DNA of 32,790 bases from Streptomyces sp. (lineage in GTDB: Bacteria > Actinomycetota > Actinomycetes > Streptomycetales > Streptomycetaceae). The notes under the pieces were generated by a model, which was given only the letters and a program-made list of their open reading frames with translations, did no database searches and was not told the DNA's origin. The position numbers and the translations under genes are program-made. Within the stretch, counting starts at the first letter, position 1. Every line of letters begins with the position of its first letter. The DNA lies in the NCBI GenBank assembly GCA_013362785.1, contig JABFVM010000560.1:1-32790 (forward strand), written 5' to 3'. Of this stretch, positions 6,894-13,943 are shown piece after piece.

Positions 6894-8213
6894 TCAGCCG
6901 ATCGGCGCGTACAGCACGCCGAGCTTGTCGAGCTCGTCGCCCGACCGTCCCGTGAAGCCCACGATCTGCCGGCCCGGCGGTGCCGTGAAGGTCTTCGTGT
7001 CCGACGTCGCCGTACCGGAGGACACGGTGCGGCCCTTGTCCGTCGTGAAGGACGCCGAGAAAAGCCGGGTACGGCCGTCCTTCTGACCCTGCGTCAGCTT
7101 TACGGCCGTGAGGTGCTCGCCGGAGGCCAGGGTCAGGGACGTCGCCGTGCCGCCCGTGCCGCCGTGGGTGAGGGTCGTGCCGCCGTCGTGGATCAGGGAC
7201 AGCGCGTCCAGCCGGGAGCCGCCGCGCAGGGTGAGGGTGCGGGGCGCGGGTGTGGCCGGCAGGTCGTCGGCGTCGTTGAAGGCCGTGCCGTGCGGGCCGC
7301 CGAAGAAGTCGCTCGCCTTCAGGGACGAGTTGAGCGTGTAGGAGAAGTCGACCGTGTGCGGGAAGTGGTCGGACAGGTTGCCGCCCGCGGAGTCCAGGAA
7401 CGACGCCCACTCGTTGTTGTAGCGGGTGGCGTCGAGCGTCAGCAGCTTGCTGCCGCGGTAGAGGACCTTGTCGACGACCTCGCAGCCGTTCGGCGGCGCC
7501 GTCGTCGGGCACAGCAGCGCGTCCGCGCCCTGCGTCGGCCGGACACCGCCCTTGACCAGCCGCACCCACGGGTCCGTCAGGCCGTTCTCGTCGGCGAGGG
7601 TGCGGATGTTGTCGCCGGTGCGCGTGTAGCGGGTGTTGGTGTCGCCCATGACGATCACCGCGTTGCCGGCGGAGTTCGCCTGGATGAAGTCCGACAGCTG
7701 CTCGATGTTGGCGCGGCGGGCGGCCAGCGCGTCGGCCGTGTCGTCGGCGTTGGTGTGGACGTTGTAGAGGTCCACGAAGACACCCTCGGCGAGGCGGACC
7801 CGGGCGAGTGAGAAGCCCTTGGGGGTCAGGCAGTTGGTGCCGGTGCAGTTCTTCCACTTAACCCGCTCGAAGTCCTCGAACGGGAGATCCGAGAGGGTGT
7901 TGAGGCCGTCGCCGAAGGGCACACCGCCGCTGGTCGCCGTGCGGTACGGGTGGTCGTCGCCCGCGTACAGGGCCGCGTGGTAGTTGAAGTCCTCCTGGAC
8001 GTTCACGATGTCGTACGCCCCGAGGCGCGGCGAGATCAGCGGGGTGTTCTTCTCCGGATGGCCGGAGCTCAGGCCTTCCGGGAGGCCGGCGACGTTGTAC
8101 GTCAGGACGTTGAAGGTGCCGGTGGTGGCGGCCGCCGCGGGGGCCGAGCCGGTGGTGGCGAGGCCGGTGAGGGCCAGGGCCGCGGCCGCGAGCGTGCCGA
8201 TCAGTCTTCTCAT
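6894..8213 (-). CDS. Secreted endonuclease/exonuclease/phosphatase-fold enzyme with C-terminal jacalin-like lectin domain
   Basis: 439 residues. The signal peptide MRRLIGTLAAAALALTGLAT ends near APAAAA. Residues about 34-300 carry the DNase I/sphingomyelinase-type phosphodiesterase fold: NVLTYNVAGLP, IVNVQED (metal Glu), VDLYNVHTNAD, VIVMGDTNTRYT and LSDHFPHTVDF, so the Asn, Glu, Asp and terminal Asp-His residues of the active site are present. Residues about 303-439 (GGPHGTAFNDADDL, LTLRGGSRLDALSL, HGGTGGTATSLTL, GFTGRSGDELDKLGVLY) form a jacalin-type beta-prism, a sugar-binding module. The enzyme is therefore probably an extracellular phosphodiesterase, possibly sphingomyelinase-like, held on glycans. 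ATG 8213 sits directly before the signal peptide with GGAG upstream. It is divergent from the PHP gene. Confidence 0.88.
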   Translation of the reverse strand: MRRLIGTLAAAALALTGLATTGSAPAAAATTGTFNVLTYNVAGLPEGLSSGHPEKNTPLISPRLGAYDIVNVQEDFNYHAALYAGDDHPYRTATSGGVPFGDGLNTLSDLPFEDFERVKWKNCTGTNCLTPKGFSLARVRLAEGVFVDLYNVHTNADDTADALAARRANIEQLSDFIQANSAGNAVIVMGDTNTRYTRTGDNIRTLADENGLTDPWVRLVKGGVRPTQGADALLCPTTAPPNGCEVVDKVLYRGSKLLTLDATRYNNEWASFLDSAGGNLSDHFPHTVDFSYTLNSSLKASDFFGGPHGTAFNDADDLPATPAPRTLTLRGGSRLDALSLIHDGGTTLTHGGTGGTATSLTLASGEHLTAVKLTQGQKDGRTRLFSASFTTDKGRTVSSGTATSDTKTFTAPPGRQIVGFTGRSGDELDKLGVLYAPIG

Positions 8214-8243
8214 GGTGGGGGCATCTCCGATGGGTGACGAAGA

Positions 8244-8272
8244 AGGTGAGTGCTGTTCAGGTTCGATGTCAA
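8244..8272 (-). promoter_or_regulatory. Possible promoter of the DNase-like/jacalin gene
   Basis: On the minus strand a consensus -35, TTGACA (8272-8267), is followed after 17 bp by TCACCT (8249-8244), a weak -10. It lies 31 nt upstream of the start at 8213. Only the -35 is convincing. Confidence 0.35.
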
Positions 8273-8396
8273 CCAGGGTGACGTACAAGGTCTGTTGGGG
8301 AAACAGTGAGGGACGTGGCATTCCGCCGTGTCCGGGGCATCCGGCCGCCACCCGCCGATCGTTCAACGTTCATTTTTCGCCTTGATCCTCCACACA

Positions 8397-8412
8397 CGGC
8401 GCAGCAGCGCCG
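8397..8412 (+). other. Small hairpin in the probable 5' leader of the PHP gene
   Basis: CGGCGC, loop AGCA, GCGCCG form a perfect 6-bp stem 45 nt before the PHP start. A strong GGAGG (8415-8419) follows it without any start codon in range. Its role, if any, is unknown. Confidence 0.3.
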
Positions 8413-8456
8413 CAGGAGGCAGCCGCGGAAGGCAGCGGCAACGGGAGGGGTTCCCC

Positions 8457-10214
8457 ATGGGACACGGACACGGGCACCTGCACGGGCACGGGCATCACCA
8501 CCATCACGGACACGGCGATGAGCACGACCACTCGCACGACGCGGCGGCGGCAGCCGCCCTGCCCGCCGCCTTCGACACCTCCGTGCCGGACGAGGCCCTC
8601 ACTCCCGAGCAGCAGTCGCGCCGCACGCTGCTGCGCCGCGCCGGTCTGCTCGGCGCCGGGCTGACCGCGGCCGGCGTCCTCCCTCCGGCCTCGGCCGCCG
8701 CCTCCACGGCCGACTCTGCCTCCCCAGCCGCCGCGTCCGCCGCCTCCGGTGGCCGCAGGACCAACGGCTTCCTGTGGCTGGCCGGCGACCACCACATCCA
8801 CACCCAGTACAGCAGCGACGGCAAGTACCGCGTCGCCGACCAGGTCCGCCAGGGCGCCAGGCACGGCATGGACTGGCTGGTCATCACCGACCACGGCAGC
8901 ACCACGCACGCCAAGATCGGCGTCGAGAAGGTCAACCCGGACATCCGGGCGGCCCGCGCCGCCTACGAGGACACCCTCGTCTTCCAGGGCCTGGAGTGGA
9001 ACATCCCGGCCGCCGAGCACGGCACCGTCTTCGTGCACCCCGGCAAGAACGAGGTCTCCGTCCTCAAGCAGTTCGAGATCGACTACGACGGCAGCGTCAA
9101 GGGCGCCTCCGACTCCACGCCCGCCAACGAGGCCCTCGCCGTAGCCGGCCTGAACTTCCTCGCCGAGCAGGTGGAGCGCCGCAAGGTCAGGGACGCGCTG
9201 ATGCTCGCCAACCACCCGGCGCGGCGCGGTGTCGACTCCCCGCACGAGATCCGCGGCTGGCGCGATGCGAGCCCCACCCGCCGGATCGCCGTCGGCTTCG
9301 AGGGCGCCCCCGGCCACCAGGCGGCCGGCCTGCCCGCCCCGCTCGGCATGGCCCGCGCCCGCGGCATCTACGACAACAGCCCCAGCGCCAACTCCTTCGC
9401 CGGCTACCCGCTGGAGAGCTACCGCACCTGGGGCGGCTTCGACTGGATGACCGCGACCGTCGGCGGCCTCTGGGACAGCCTCCTCGCCGAGGGCAAGCCC
9501 TGGTGGATCACCGCCAACTCCGACTCCCACCAGGTCTACGCCGACACGGCGGCGCGCGGCGGCGGCGACTTCAACACCAACGGCCGCTACGACGACCCGG
9601 TCTACGGCGGCAGGATCGACATCACCCAGGGCGACTACTGGCCCGGCCAGTACAGCCGTACCCACGTCGGCGCCGACGGCTTCTCCTACGCCGCCGTCAT
9701 GGACGGCATCCGCGCGGGCCGCATCTGGGTCGACCACGGGCAGCTCCTCGGCGCCCTCGACGTCCGCGTGACCGGCGGCCGCCGCTGGGCCACACTCGGC
9801 GGCGCCCTGCACGTCACGAAGGGCACGAACGTCACGCTGATGGTCGAAGTGGCGCTGGCCGGCGGCCCCAACTGGGCCGGATTCACACCGAAGTTGGCGC
9901 GCCTGGACGTCATCCAGGGCGACGTCACCGGCCCGGTCGCCGACCGGGACACCTTCACCGCGCCGTCGGCCAAGGTGGTCAAGTCGTACGAGATCGACAA
10001 GTCGGCCGGAACGGTCCGCCTCACCTACGACCTCGGCAGGCTCGACCACCCCGTCTACGTCCGCCTGCGCGGCACCGACGGCAACCGCACCGCCGTCGGC
10101 CCGATGGGCGCCGCCGTCGACCCGGCCGGCCCCGCCATCGACGTCGTCGGTGACGCCGACCCGTGGCGCGACCTGTGGTTCTACTCCAACCCGGTGTGGG
10201 TCCTGCCCTCGTGA
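8457..10214 (+). CDS. PHP-domain phosphoesterase with His-rich leader and Tat signal
   Basis: 585 residues. ATG 8457 follows GGGAGGGG by 6 nt. Residues 3-27 hold 14 His in Gly-His and Asp-His runs. Then comes SRRTLLRRAG (Arg55-Arg56) and a hydrophobic stretch to PPASAAAS, a twin-arginine export signal. The catalytic domain begins near 107: GDHHIHTQYS (His113, His115), WLVITDHGS (Asp145, His146), NHPARRG and ITANSDSHQVY are the metal-binding motifs of the PHP family, which hydrolyses phosphoesters with a multi-metal site. The last 170 residues are beta-rich. It is likely an exported metal-dependent phosphoesterase folded in the cytoplasm before Tat export, which fits cytoplasmic metal loading. 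It overlaps the next gene by GTGA and diverges from another secreted phosphodiesterase-fold enzyme. Confidence 0.87.
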   Translation: MGHGHGHLHGHGHHHHHGHGDEHDHSHDAAAAAALPAAFDTSVPDEALTPEQQSRRTLLRRAGLLGAGLTAAGVLPPASAAASTADSASPAAASAASGGRRTNGFLWLAGDHHIHTQYSSDGKYRVADQVRQGARHGMDWLVITDHGSTTHAKIGVEKVNPDIRAARAAYEDTLVFQGLEWNIPAAEHGTVFVHPGKNEVSVLKQFEIDYDGSVKGASDSTPANEALAVAGLNFLAEQVERRKVRDALMLANHPARRGVDSPHEIRGWRDASPTRRIAVGFEGAPGHQAAGLPAPLGMARARGIYDNSPSANSFAGYPLESYRTWGGFDWMTATVGGLWDSLLAEGKPWWITANSDSHQVYADTAARGGGDFNTNGRYDDPVYGGRIDITQGDYWPGQYSRTHVGADGFSYAAVMDGIRAGRIWVDHGQLLGALDVRVTGGRRWATLGGALHVTKGTNVTLMVEVALAGGPNWAGFTPKLARLDVIQGDVTGPVADRDTFTAPSAKVVKSYEIDKSAGTVRLTYDLGRLDHPVYVRLRGTDGNRTAVGPMGAAVDPAGPAIDVVGDADPWRDLWFYSNPVWVLPS

Positions 10215-10729
10215 CCCCGTACGTCCTGACGGTGGACCCGGACCCGGACGTCCGGGACCTCCGCACAGCCGACCACCTGCTCCACACCCTGACGGCCGAA
10301 CTCGCCCTCCCCGAGGGCACGTTCGGCTGCACCCACCTGGTGCGCGGAGACCGCCCACGCGTAGCGCTCTCCCTCACCCTCCCGTCCGAGCCGCTCCTGC
10401 GTACCGCCCAGGAGCGGCTCACCCCCCACGGACACAGGGTGTCGCACGGCGCCCCCGACGCGGTGGGCCGGGCGGTGATCTACCCGGGCGTCACGGCCCT
10501 GACCGGCACCCTGACGATCACCCACCTGCTCACCCACTCGGCCATCGACCGCGTCACGGTCCTCGGCACACCCACCCGACCTGCCCCGGACACCCGCCTG
10601 ATGACCGGTGGCCATGTCCGCCCGCAGTGGCAGAACGGCGAACTCGTCCTGACCACCATGCCGGCCGCGGGCGGCACCCTCGTCCCGTTCGAGGTGCGGG
10701 ATCCGACGCCGTGCTGTGCGGATCACTGA
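10211..10729 (+). CDS. Small conserved-looking protein of unknown function, coupled to the PHP gene
   Basis: 172 residues from GTG 10211, which overlaps the PHP stop as GTGA. Coding bias is clear and the protein is cytoplasmic, with no signal or membrane segment. It begins MTPYVLTVDPDPDVRDLRTADHLLHTLTAEL and ends in an acidic, Cys-containing tail (PTPCCADH). A middle section, GRAVIYPGVTALTGTLTITHLLTHSAIDRVTVLG, looks like alternating strands and helices. I do not recognise the family. Coupling to the Tat-exported PHP enzyme suggests a related role, for instance as chaperone or regulator, but nothing in the sequence shows this. Confidence 0.6.
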   Translation: MTPYVLTVDPDPDVRDLRTADHLLHTLTAELALPEGTFGCTHLVRGDRPRVALSLTLPSEPLLRTAQERLTPHGHRVSHGAPDAVGRAVIYPGVTALTGTLTITHLLTHSAIDRVTVLGTPTRPAPDTRLMTGGHVRPQWQNGELVLTTMPAAGGTLVPFEVRDPTPCCADH

Positions 10730-10774
10730 GGTGGCATGTCCGGCGTGAACTGGGGGACCGGGGCGGGTGCGTTG

Positions 10775-10804
10775 TTCCTGCGTGCCCGCCAACGCCCGTA
10801 AGGT
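10775..10804 (+). promoter_or_regulatory. Possible promoter of the MFS gene
   Basis: TTCCTG (10775-10780), an 18-bp spacer and TAAGGT (10799-10804) form a plausible housekeeping promoter 57 nt upstream of the ATG at 10862. Confidence 0.4.
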
Positions 10805-10861
10805 TGCCGGGGATTCGAATGACGTCCGGAGTCTCGGGTCGACGTGGGGACCGGGGGGGCG

Positions 10862-12253
10862 ATGGCGTACGAGGAGGCAGAGCGCGAGGGGAAGCCGGGC
10901 GGCCCGACGCCTCCCGCACAGGCACCCGCACCCGCACAGGCACCCGGACCCGCCCCCGCGCACGCACCCGCCCCCGCACAGGCACCCGCACCTGCCCCCG
11001 CGACCGGCGGCCCCGACCGCCCGCTCTGGCGTCAACGCGACTTCGGCATCTTCTGGACCGCCCAGACCCTCTCCGTCCTCGGCGACTCCTTCGCCCTGAT
11101 CGCCCTGCCCCTGCTGGTGCTCCAGGCGACCGGCTCACTCGCCCGCATGGGCCTGCTGACGGCGGTCGGCGGGGCCGCCTCGGTCGTCGCGGCCGTGTTC
11201 GCCGGGGCCGTCGTGGACCGCGTCGACCGGCGCAGGCTCCTCATCGGGTGCGACCTCGTGCGTATGGCGCTGTACGGGCTCGTGCCGCTGGTCTGGCTGT
11301 TCGGACCGCAGATCTGGCTGCTCTACGTGGTCCTGCCGCTGTGCGAGGCCGTCGGCATGCTGTTCGCCGTCGGCTACGTCACCGTCGTCCGCGGCCTCGT
11401 CGGCACCGAGCGGCTCACCGAGGCCAACGGCCGGCTCAACGCCACCGCCGCCGCGGCCGGTGTCCTCGGACCGCTGTGCGCCGGACTGGTCGCCGCCTGG
11501 TCCGGGCCCGCCGCGGCCGTCGGCGTGGACGCGGCCAGCTTCGGTGTCTCCGCGGCCTGCCTGGCCTTCGTACGGCTCCGGGGGCGACCGGCGAAGGTCC
11601 CCGAGCGGTCGGGACTGTGGCGGGACCTGCGCACCGGTATCGCCTTCCTCCACGGCCACCCCGTGCTGCGCGCCCTGACCGCGCTGCTGTTCGTCTTCAG
11701 CTTCCTCACCCTTGGACTGAACGACCTGGTCATCTACCACCTCAAGCACGACCTCGGCCACGACGACGGCACGGTCGGCACCGTCATGGCCGTCGGCGCG
11801 CTCGGCACCATCACCGGCGCCCTGCTGGTCGCCCGGGTCCGCCGTCGGCTCGGCTTCGGACCGACGTGGACCGGCGCGGTCGCGGTGTGCGGGCTGTCCT
11901 TCGCCGGGCTCGGCTGGGCGCGGGACATCCCCCTCGTCGCCGCTCTGAGCGCCTGCTTCCTGGCCTGCGTCGCCATGTCGGGCACCTGCTCCATGTCACT
12001 GCGTCAGGAGGTCACCCCGGAGCACCTGCTGGGCCGGGTCACCGCCGCCTTCTGGACCCTCCAGTACGCGGCGGCCCCCGTCGGAGCAGCCCTCCTCACC
12101 TGGGCCGCGGAACACCACGGCACGGCCCCGGTGGGCCTGGTGGCGGGTGGGTGCTGCGTACTGATCGCCATGGCCGCGCTCTTCACACCGATACGGCGCT
12201 CGGGAAGGCCGACACCGCCGTCCTTGGCCACCGTCCCGGACCACGGCCTTTGA
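10862..12253 (+). CDS. MFS transporter (drug/siderophore-exporter type)
   Basis: 463 residues. After a 45-residue cytoplasmic tail made of Pro-Ala-Gln repeats, the transporter starts at LWRQRDFGIFWTAQTLSVLGD, typical of the MFS_3/EntS-like exporter group. It shows about 12 membrane helices and the loop motif GAVVDRVDRRRLLIGCDLVRM between TM2 and TM3 (the MFS D-R-x-x-R-R signature). A second-half repeat reads LLVARVRRRLGFGPTW. It is likely a proton-driven exporter of a small molecule; the substrate is unknown. ATG 10862 follows a G-run by a few nt; an in-frame GTG at 10844 is an alternative. The stop codon lies inside a perfect 44-bp palindrome. Confidence 0.87.
   Translation: MAYEEAEREGKPGGPTPPAQAPAPAQAPGPAPAHAPAPAQAPAPAPATGGPDRPLWRQRDFGIFWTAQTLSVLGDSFALIALPLLVLQATGSLARMGLLTAVGGAASVVAAVFAGAVVDRVDRRRLLIGCDLVRMALYGLVPLVWLFGPQIWLLYVVLPLCEAVGMLFAVGYVTVVRGLVGTERLTEANGRLNATAAAAGVLGPLCAGLVAAWSGPAAAVGVDAASFGVSAACLAFVRLRGRPAKVPERSGLWRDLRTGIAFLHGHPVLRALTALLFVFSFLTLGLNDLVIYHLKHDLGHDDGTVGTVMAVGALGTITGALLVARVRRRLGFGPTWTGAVAVCGLSFAGLGWARDIPLVAALSACFLACVAMSGTCSMSLRQEVTPEHLLGRVTAAFWTLQYAAAPVGAALLTWAAEHHGTAPVGLVAGGCCVLIAMAALFTPIRRSGRPTPPSLATVPDHGL
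10914..11003 (+). repeat. Pro/Ala-coding tandem repeat in the MFS N-terminal tail
   Basis: The sequence is built from an imperfect 18-bp unit, GCACAGGCACCCGCACCC, and shortened copies, encoding AQAPAP, AQAPGP, APAHAPAP and AQAPAP. It stays in frame and changes only the length of the cytoplasmic tail, so length variation between strains would be expected. Confidence 0.7.
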
Positions 12254-12289
12254 CCGGCCGGCAGCGCGCGCTGCCGGCCGGTCAAAGGC
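12246..12289. terminator. Perfect 44-bp palindrome, bidirectional terminator
   Basis: Positions 12246-12267 are the exact reverse complement of 12268-12289: 22 bp per arm with no spacer, so a transcript folds into a stem of about 20 bp. It lies between two convergent genes and includes the last codons and the TGA (12251-12253) of the MFS gene. The other gene ends at 12328. Confidence 0.85.
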
Positions 12290-12327
12290 GAGGGAGTCAG
12301 CCCGGAGGTGTGTCGCCGGAGGGCTCG

Positions 12328-13134
12328 TCAGCCGTTCACTCCCGTGTAGTGCCGCAACGCCCACCGCCACACCAGCCGCGACGCCAGATATCCGCCGATG
12401 CCGAGCAGCGGGGACGCCGCCGCCAGCCAGTAGGGGACGCCGAGGTCATGGTCGTGGCCGGTCAGGACCGCGGTGGGGAGATAGGCGACGAAGGCGAGGG
12501 GGAGTGCGAAGGTGAGGAAGCCGCCCACCGCTCGGGGGAGGACGTTGAGCGGGTAGCTGCCGAACGTGCCGAGCAGCTCCTCCAGCCAGCGGCTCCAGTA
12601 GTCGGCGGCCGGGAAACGCAGACACGCGCTCGCCACCACCGTGAACAGGGCCGCCTCCAGGAGCATCCCGCCGATGACCGCGGCGATCAGATACAAGACC
12701 CGGCCCGTCGTCCAGTCCAGCTGACTGCGGCTGAGCGCGCCCACCATCAGGCCCGTCGCGACCGTCAGATCGCCGATCGCGTTGGTCGGGAAGTACGCGA
12801 GCTGGACCTGACGGTGCACCGGCATGGGGCGCAGGAGGTAGACGTCGATCCTGCCCTCCTGGATCTGCCGCCCGATGAAGTGCACGCGTCCCAGGAACAG
12901 CACGAACAGGCCGTGCGCGAGCATCCGGATCGCCGGGATCAGCAGCACGTCCGAGCTGTCCCAGCCGCCCATCCCGGTGAACCGCGACAGCAGCACCGTC
13001 GCGAACACGATCACCGAGACCTGCCAGATCGCGCCGACCGCGATGTTCAGCAGGAACTCGGTGCGGTACTCCATCGAGGCACGGATGTTCAGCAGCGAGA
13101 TACGCCATACGAGGCGCAGCGCCTTGAGTGACAT
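12328..13134 (-). CDS. ABC-2 type transporter permease (second subunit)
   Basis: 268 residues with about six membrane helices (for example NIAVGAIWQVSVIVFATVLL, YLIAAVIGGMLLEAALFTVVA, FALPLAFVAYLPTAVL). The amphipathic EGRIDVYLLRPMPVHRQV segment is typical of the ABC-2 permeases that come in pairs with a separate ATPase (COG3694-like). It is the last gene of a three-gene minus-strand operon, starting 1 nt after the stop of the first permease (ATG at 13134). As a heterodimer with that permease and the ATPase it should form an exporter in the cell membrane. Cargo unknown. Transcription runs toward the 44-bp palindrome at 12246-12289. Confidence 0.85.
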   Translation of the reverse strand: MSLKALRLVWRISLLNIRASMEYRTEFLLNIAVGAIWQVSVIVFATVLLSRFTGMGGWDSSDVLLIPAIRMLAHGLFVLFLGRVHFIGRQIQEGRIDVYLLRPMPVHRQVQLAYFPTNAIGDLTVATGLMVGALSRSQLDWTTGRVLYLIAAVIGGMLLEAALFTVVASACLRFPAADYWSRWLEELLGTFGSYPLNVLPRAVGGFLTFALPLAFVAYLPTAVLTGHDHDLGVPYWLAAASPLLGIGGYLASRLVWRWALRHYTGVNG

Positions 13135-13135
13135 C

Positions 13136-13942
13136 TCAGCCTCCCTGCGAGATCACGCGCCGCGCGGCCCGCCGCCACACCCAGCGGGTGAACAGCGCCA
13201 ACACCACCACCCACATGGCCTGCACGGCCAACTGGGCTCCGGCGTCGGACAGTTCGATGCGGCCGACGTAGATCGACAGCGGCACGCTCAGCGTCGCCTG
13301 GAACGGGAGGAAGCCGCTCAGCGTGATGAACCAGTCGGGGAAGAACCACAACGGCGCGTACACCCCGGACAGCAGGTTCTGCACGAAGATCAGGATCAGC
13401 ATCGCGGAGTTGTTGCGCAGGGTGAAGAAGCACAGCTGGTCCAGCATGAGCATGATGTAGTACAGGACCCACTGGCCGAGCAGCATGCTCACCACGAACA
13501 CCCCGGCCACGGCCGCCGATCCGGGGGGTGCCACGACCCCCGCCGCGAGGCAGACCGCGTATCCGCCCAGCGCCCACGCCAGCCCGTACACCTGCTCGCC
13601 GAGCGCCCGCAGGGCGTAGTAGCGGCGAGGCGGCAGCGGGCGCAGATACCAGTAGACGATCGTGCCGAAGTGCATGTGCTGCAGCACCGTGTCCCGGCCC
13701 GCGTACTGGTCCAACTCCCGCAGACGGGAGGCGAGTACGGCCATCACGGCGTAGCTGACCGCCTGCTCGCGGCCGAGTCCGGCGTTGGTGCCGGTCTGTG
13801 CGTACAGGCCGTGCCACAGTGATGCCACCAGCACCACCTGTACGGTCAGCCGCAGCAGGACGGCCGTCATCCGGGGCGGGGCGTGCAGCTCGCCGAGCGG
13901 GGTGACGCGGGCGGCGCGCCAGCCGTGCAGTACGGAGGCCAT
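13136..13942 (-). CDS. ABC-2 type transporter permease (first subunit)
   Basis: 268 residues, about six membrane helices (LTVQVVLVASLWHGLY, LAWALGGYAVCLAAGVVA, FVVSMLLGQWVLYYIMLML, AVQAMWVVVLALFTRWVW). The motif HFGTIVYWYLRPLPPRRYYAL, followed later by FFPDWFITLSGFLPFQATLS, matches COG4587-like permeases. ATG 13942 is 1 nt after the ATPase stop, with GAAGGGG upstream inside the ATPase gene; an ATG 30 nt further up would add only a basic tail. The downstream permease starts 1 nt after this stop. The tight spacing shows one polycistronic message. Confidence 0.86.
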   Translation of the reverse strand: MASVLHGWRAARVTPLGELHAPPRMTAVLLRLTVQVVLVASLWHGLYAQTGTNAGLGREQAVSYAVMAVLASRLRELDQYAGRDTVLQHMHFGTIVYWYLRPLPPRRYYALRALGEQVYGLAWALGGYAVCLAAGVVAPPGSAAVAGVFVVSMLLGQWVLYYIMLMLDQLCFFTLRNNSAMLILIFVQNLLSGVYAPLWFFPDWFITLSGFLPFQATLSVPLSIYVGRIELSDAGAQLAVQAMWVVVLALFTRWVWRRAARRVISQGG

Positions 13943-13943
13943 C

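Noticed and set aside
8361..8372. Possible PHO box upstream of the PHP gene
   Set aside because: Two GTTCA motifs are present but 7 bp apart; PhoP direct repeats are spaced 11 bp and usually continue as GTTCACC. Kept only as a hint in the divergent-promoter finding.
10150..13131. Long open frame of 993 codons on the plus strand
   Set aside because: It is almost entirely Arg/Pro/Gly/His-rich, overlaps the PHP, unknown, MFS and permease genes in another frame or strand, and lacks a ribosome site. It is a shadow of high-GC coding DNA.
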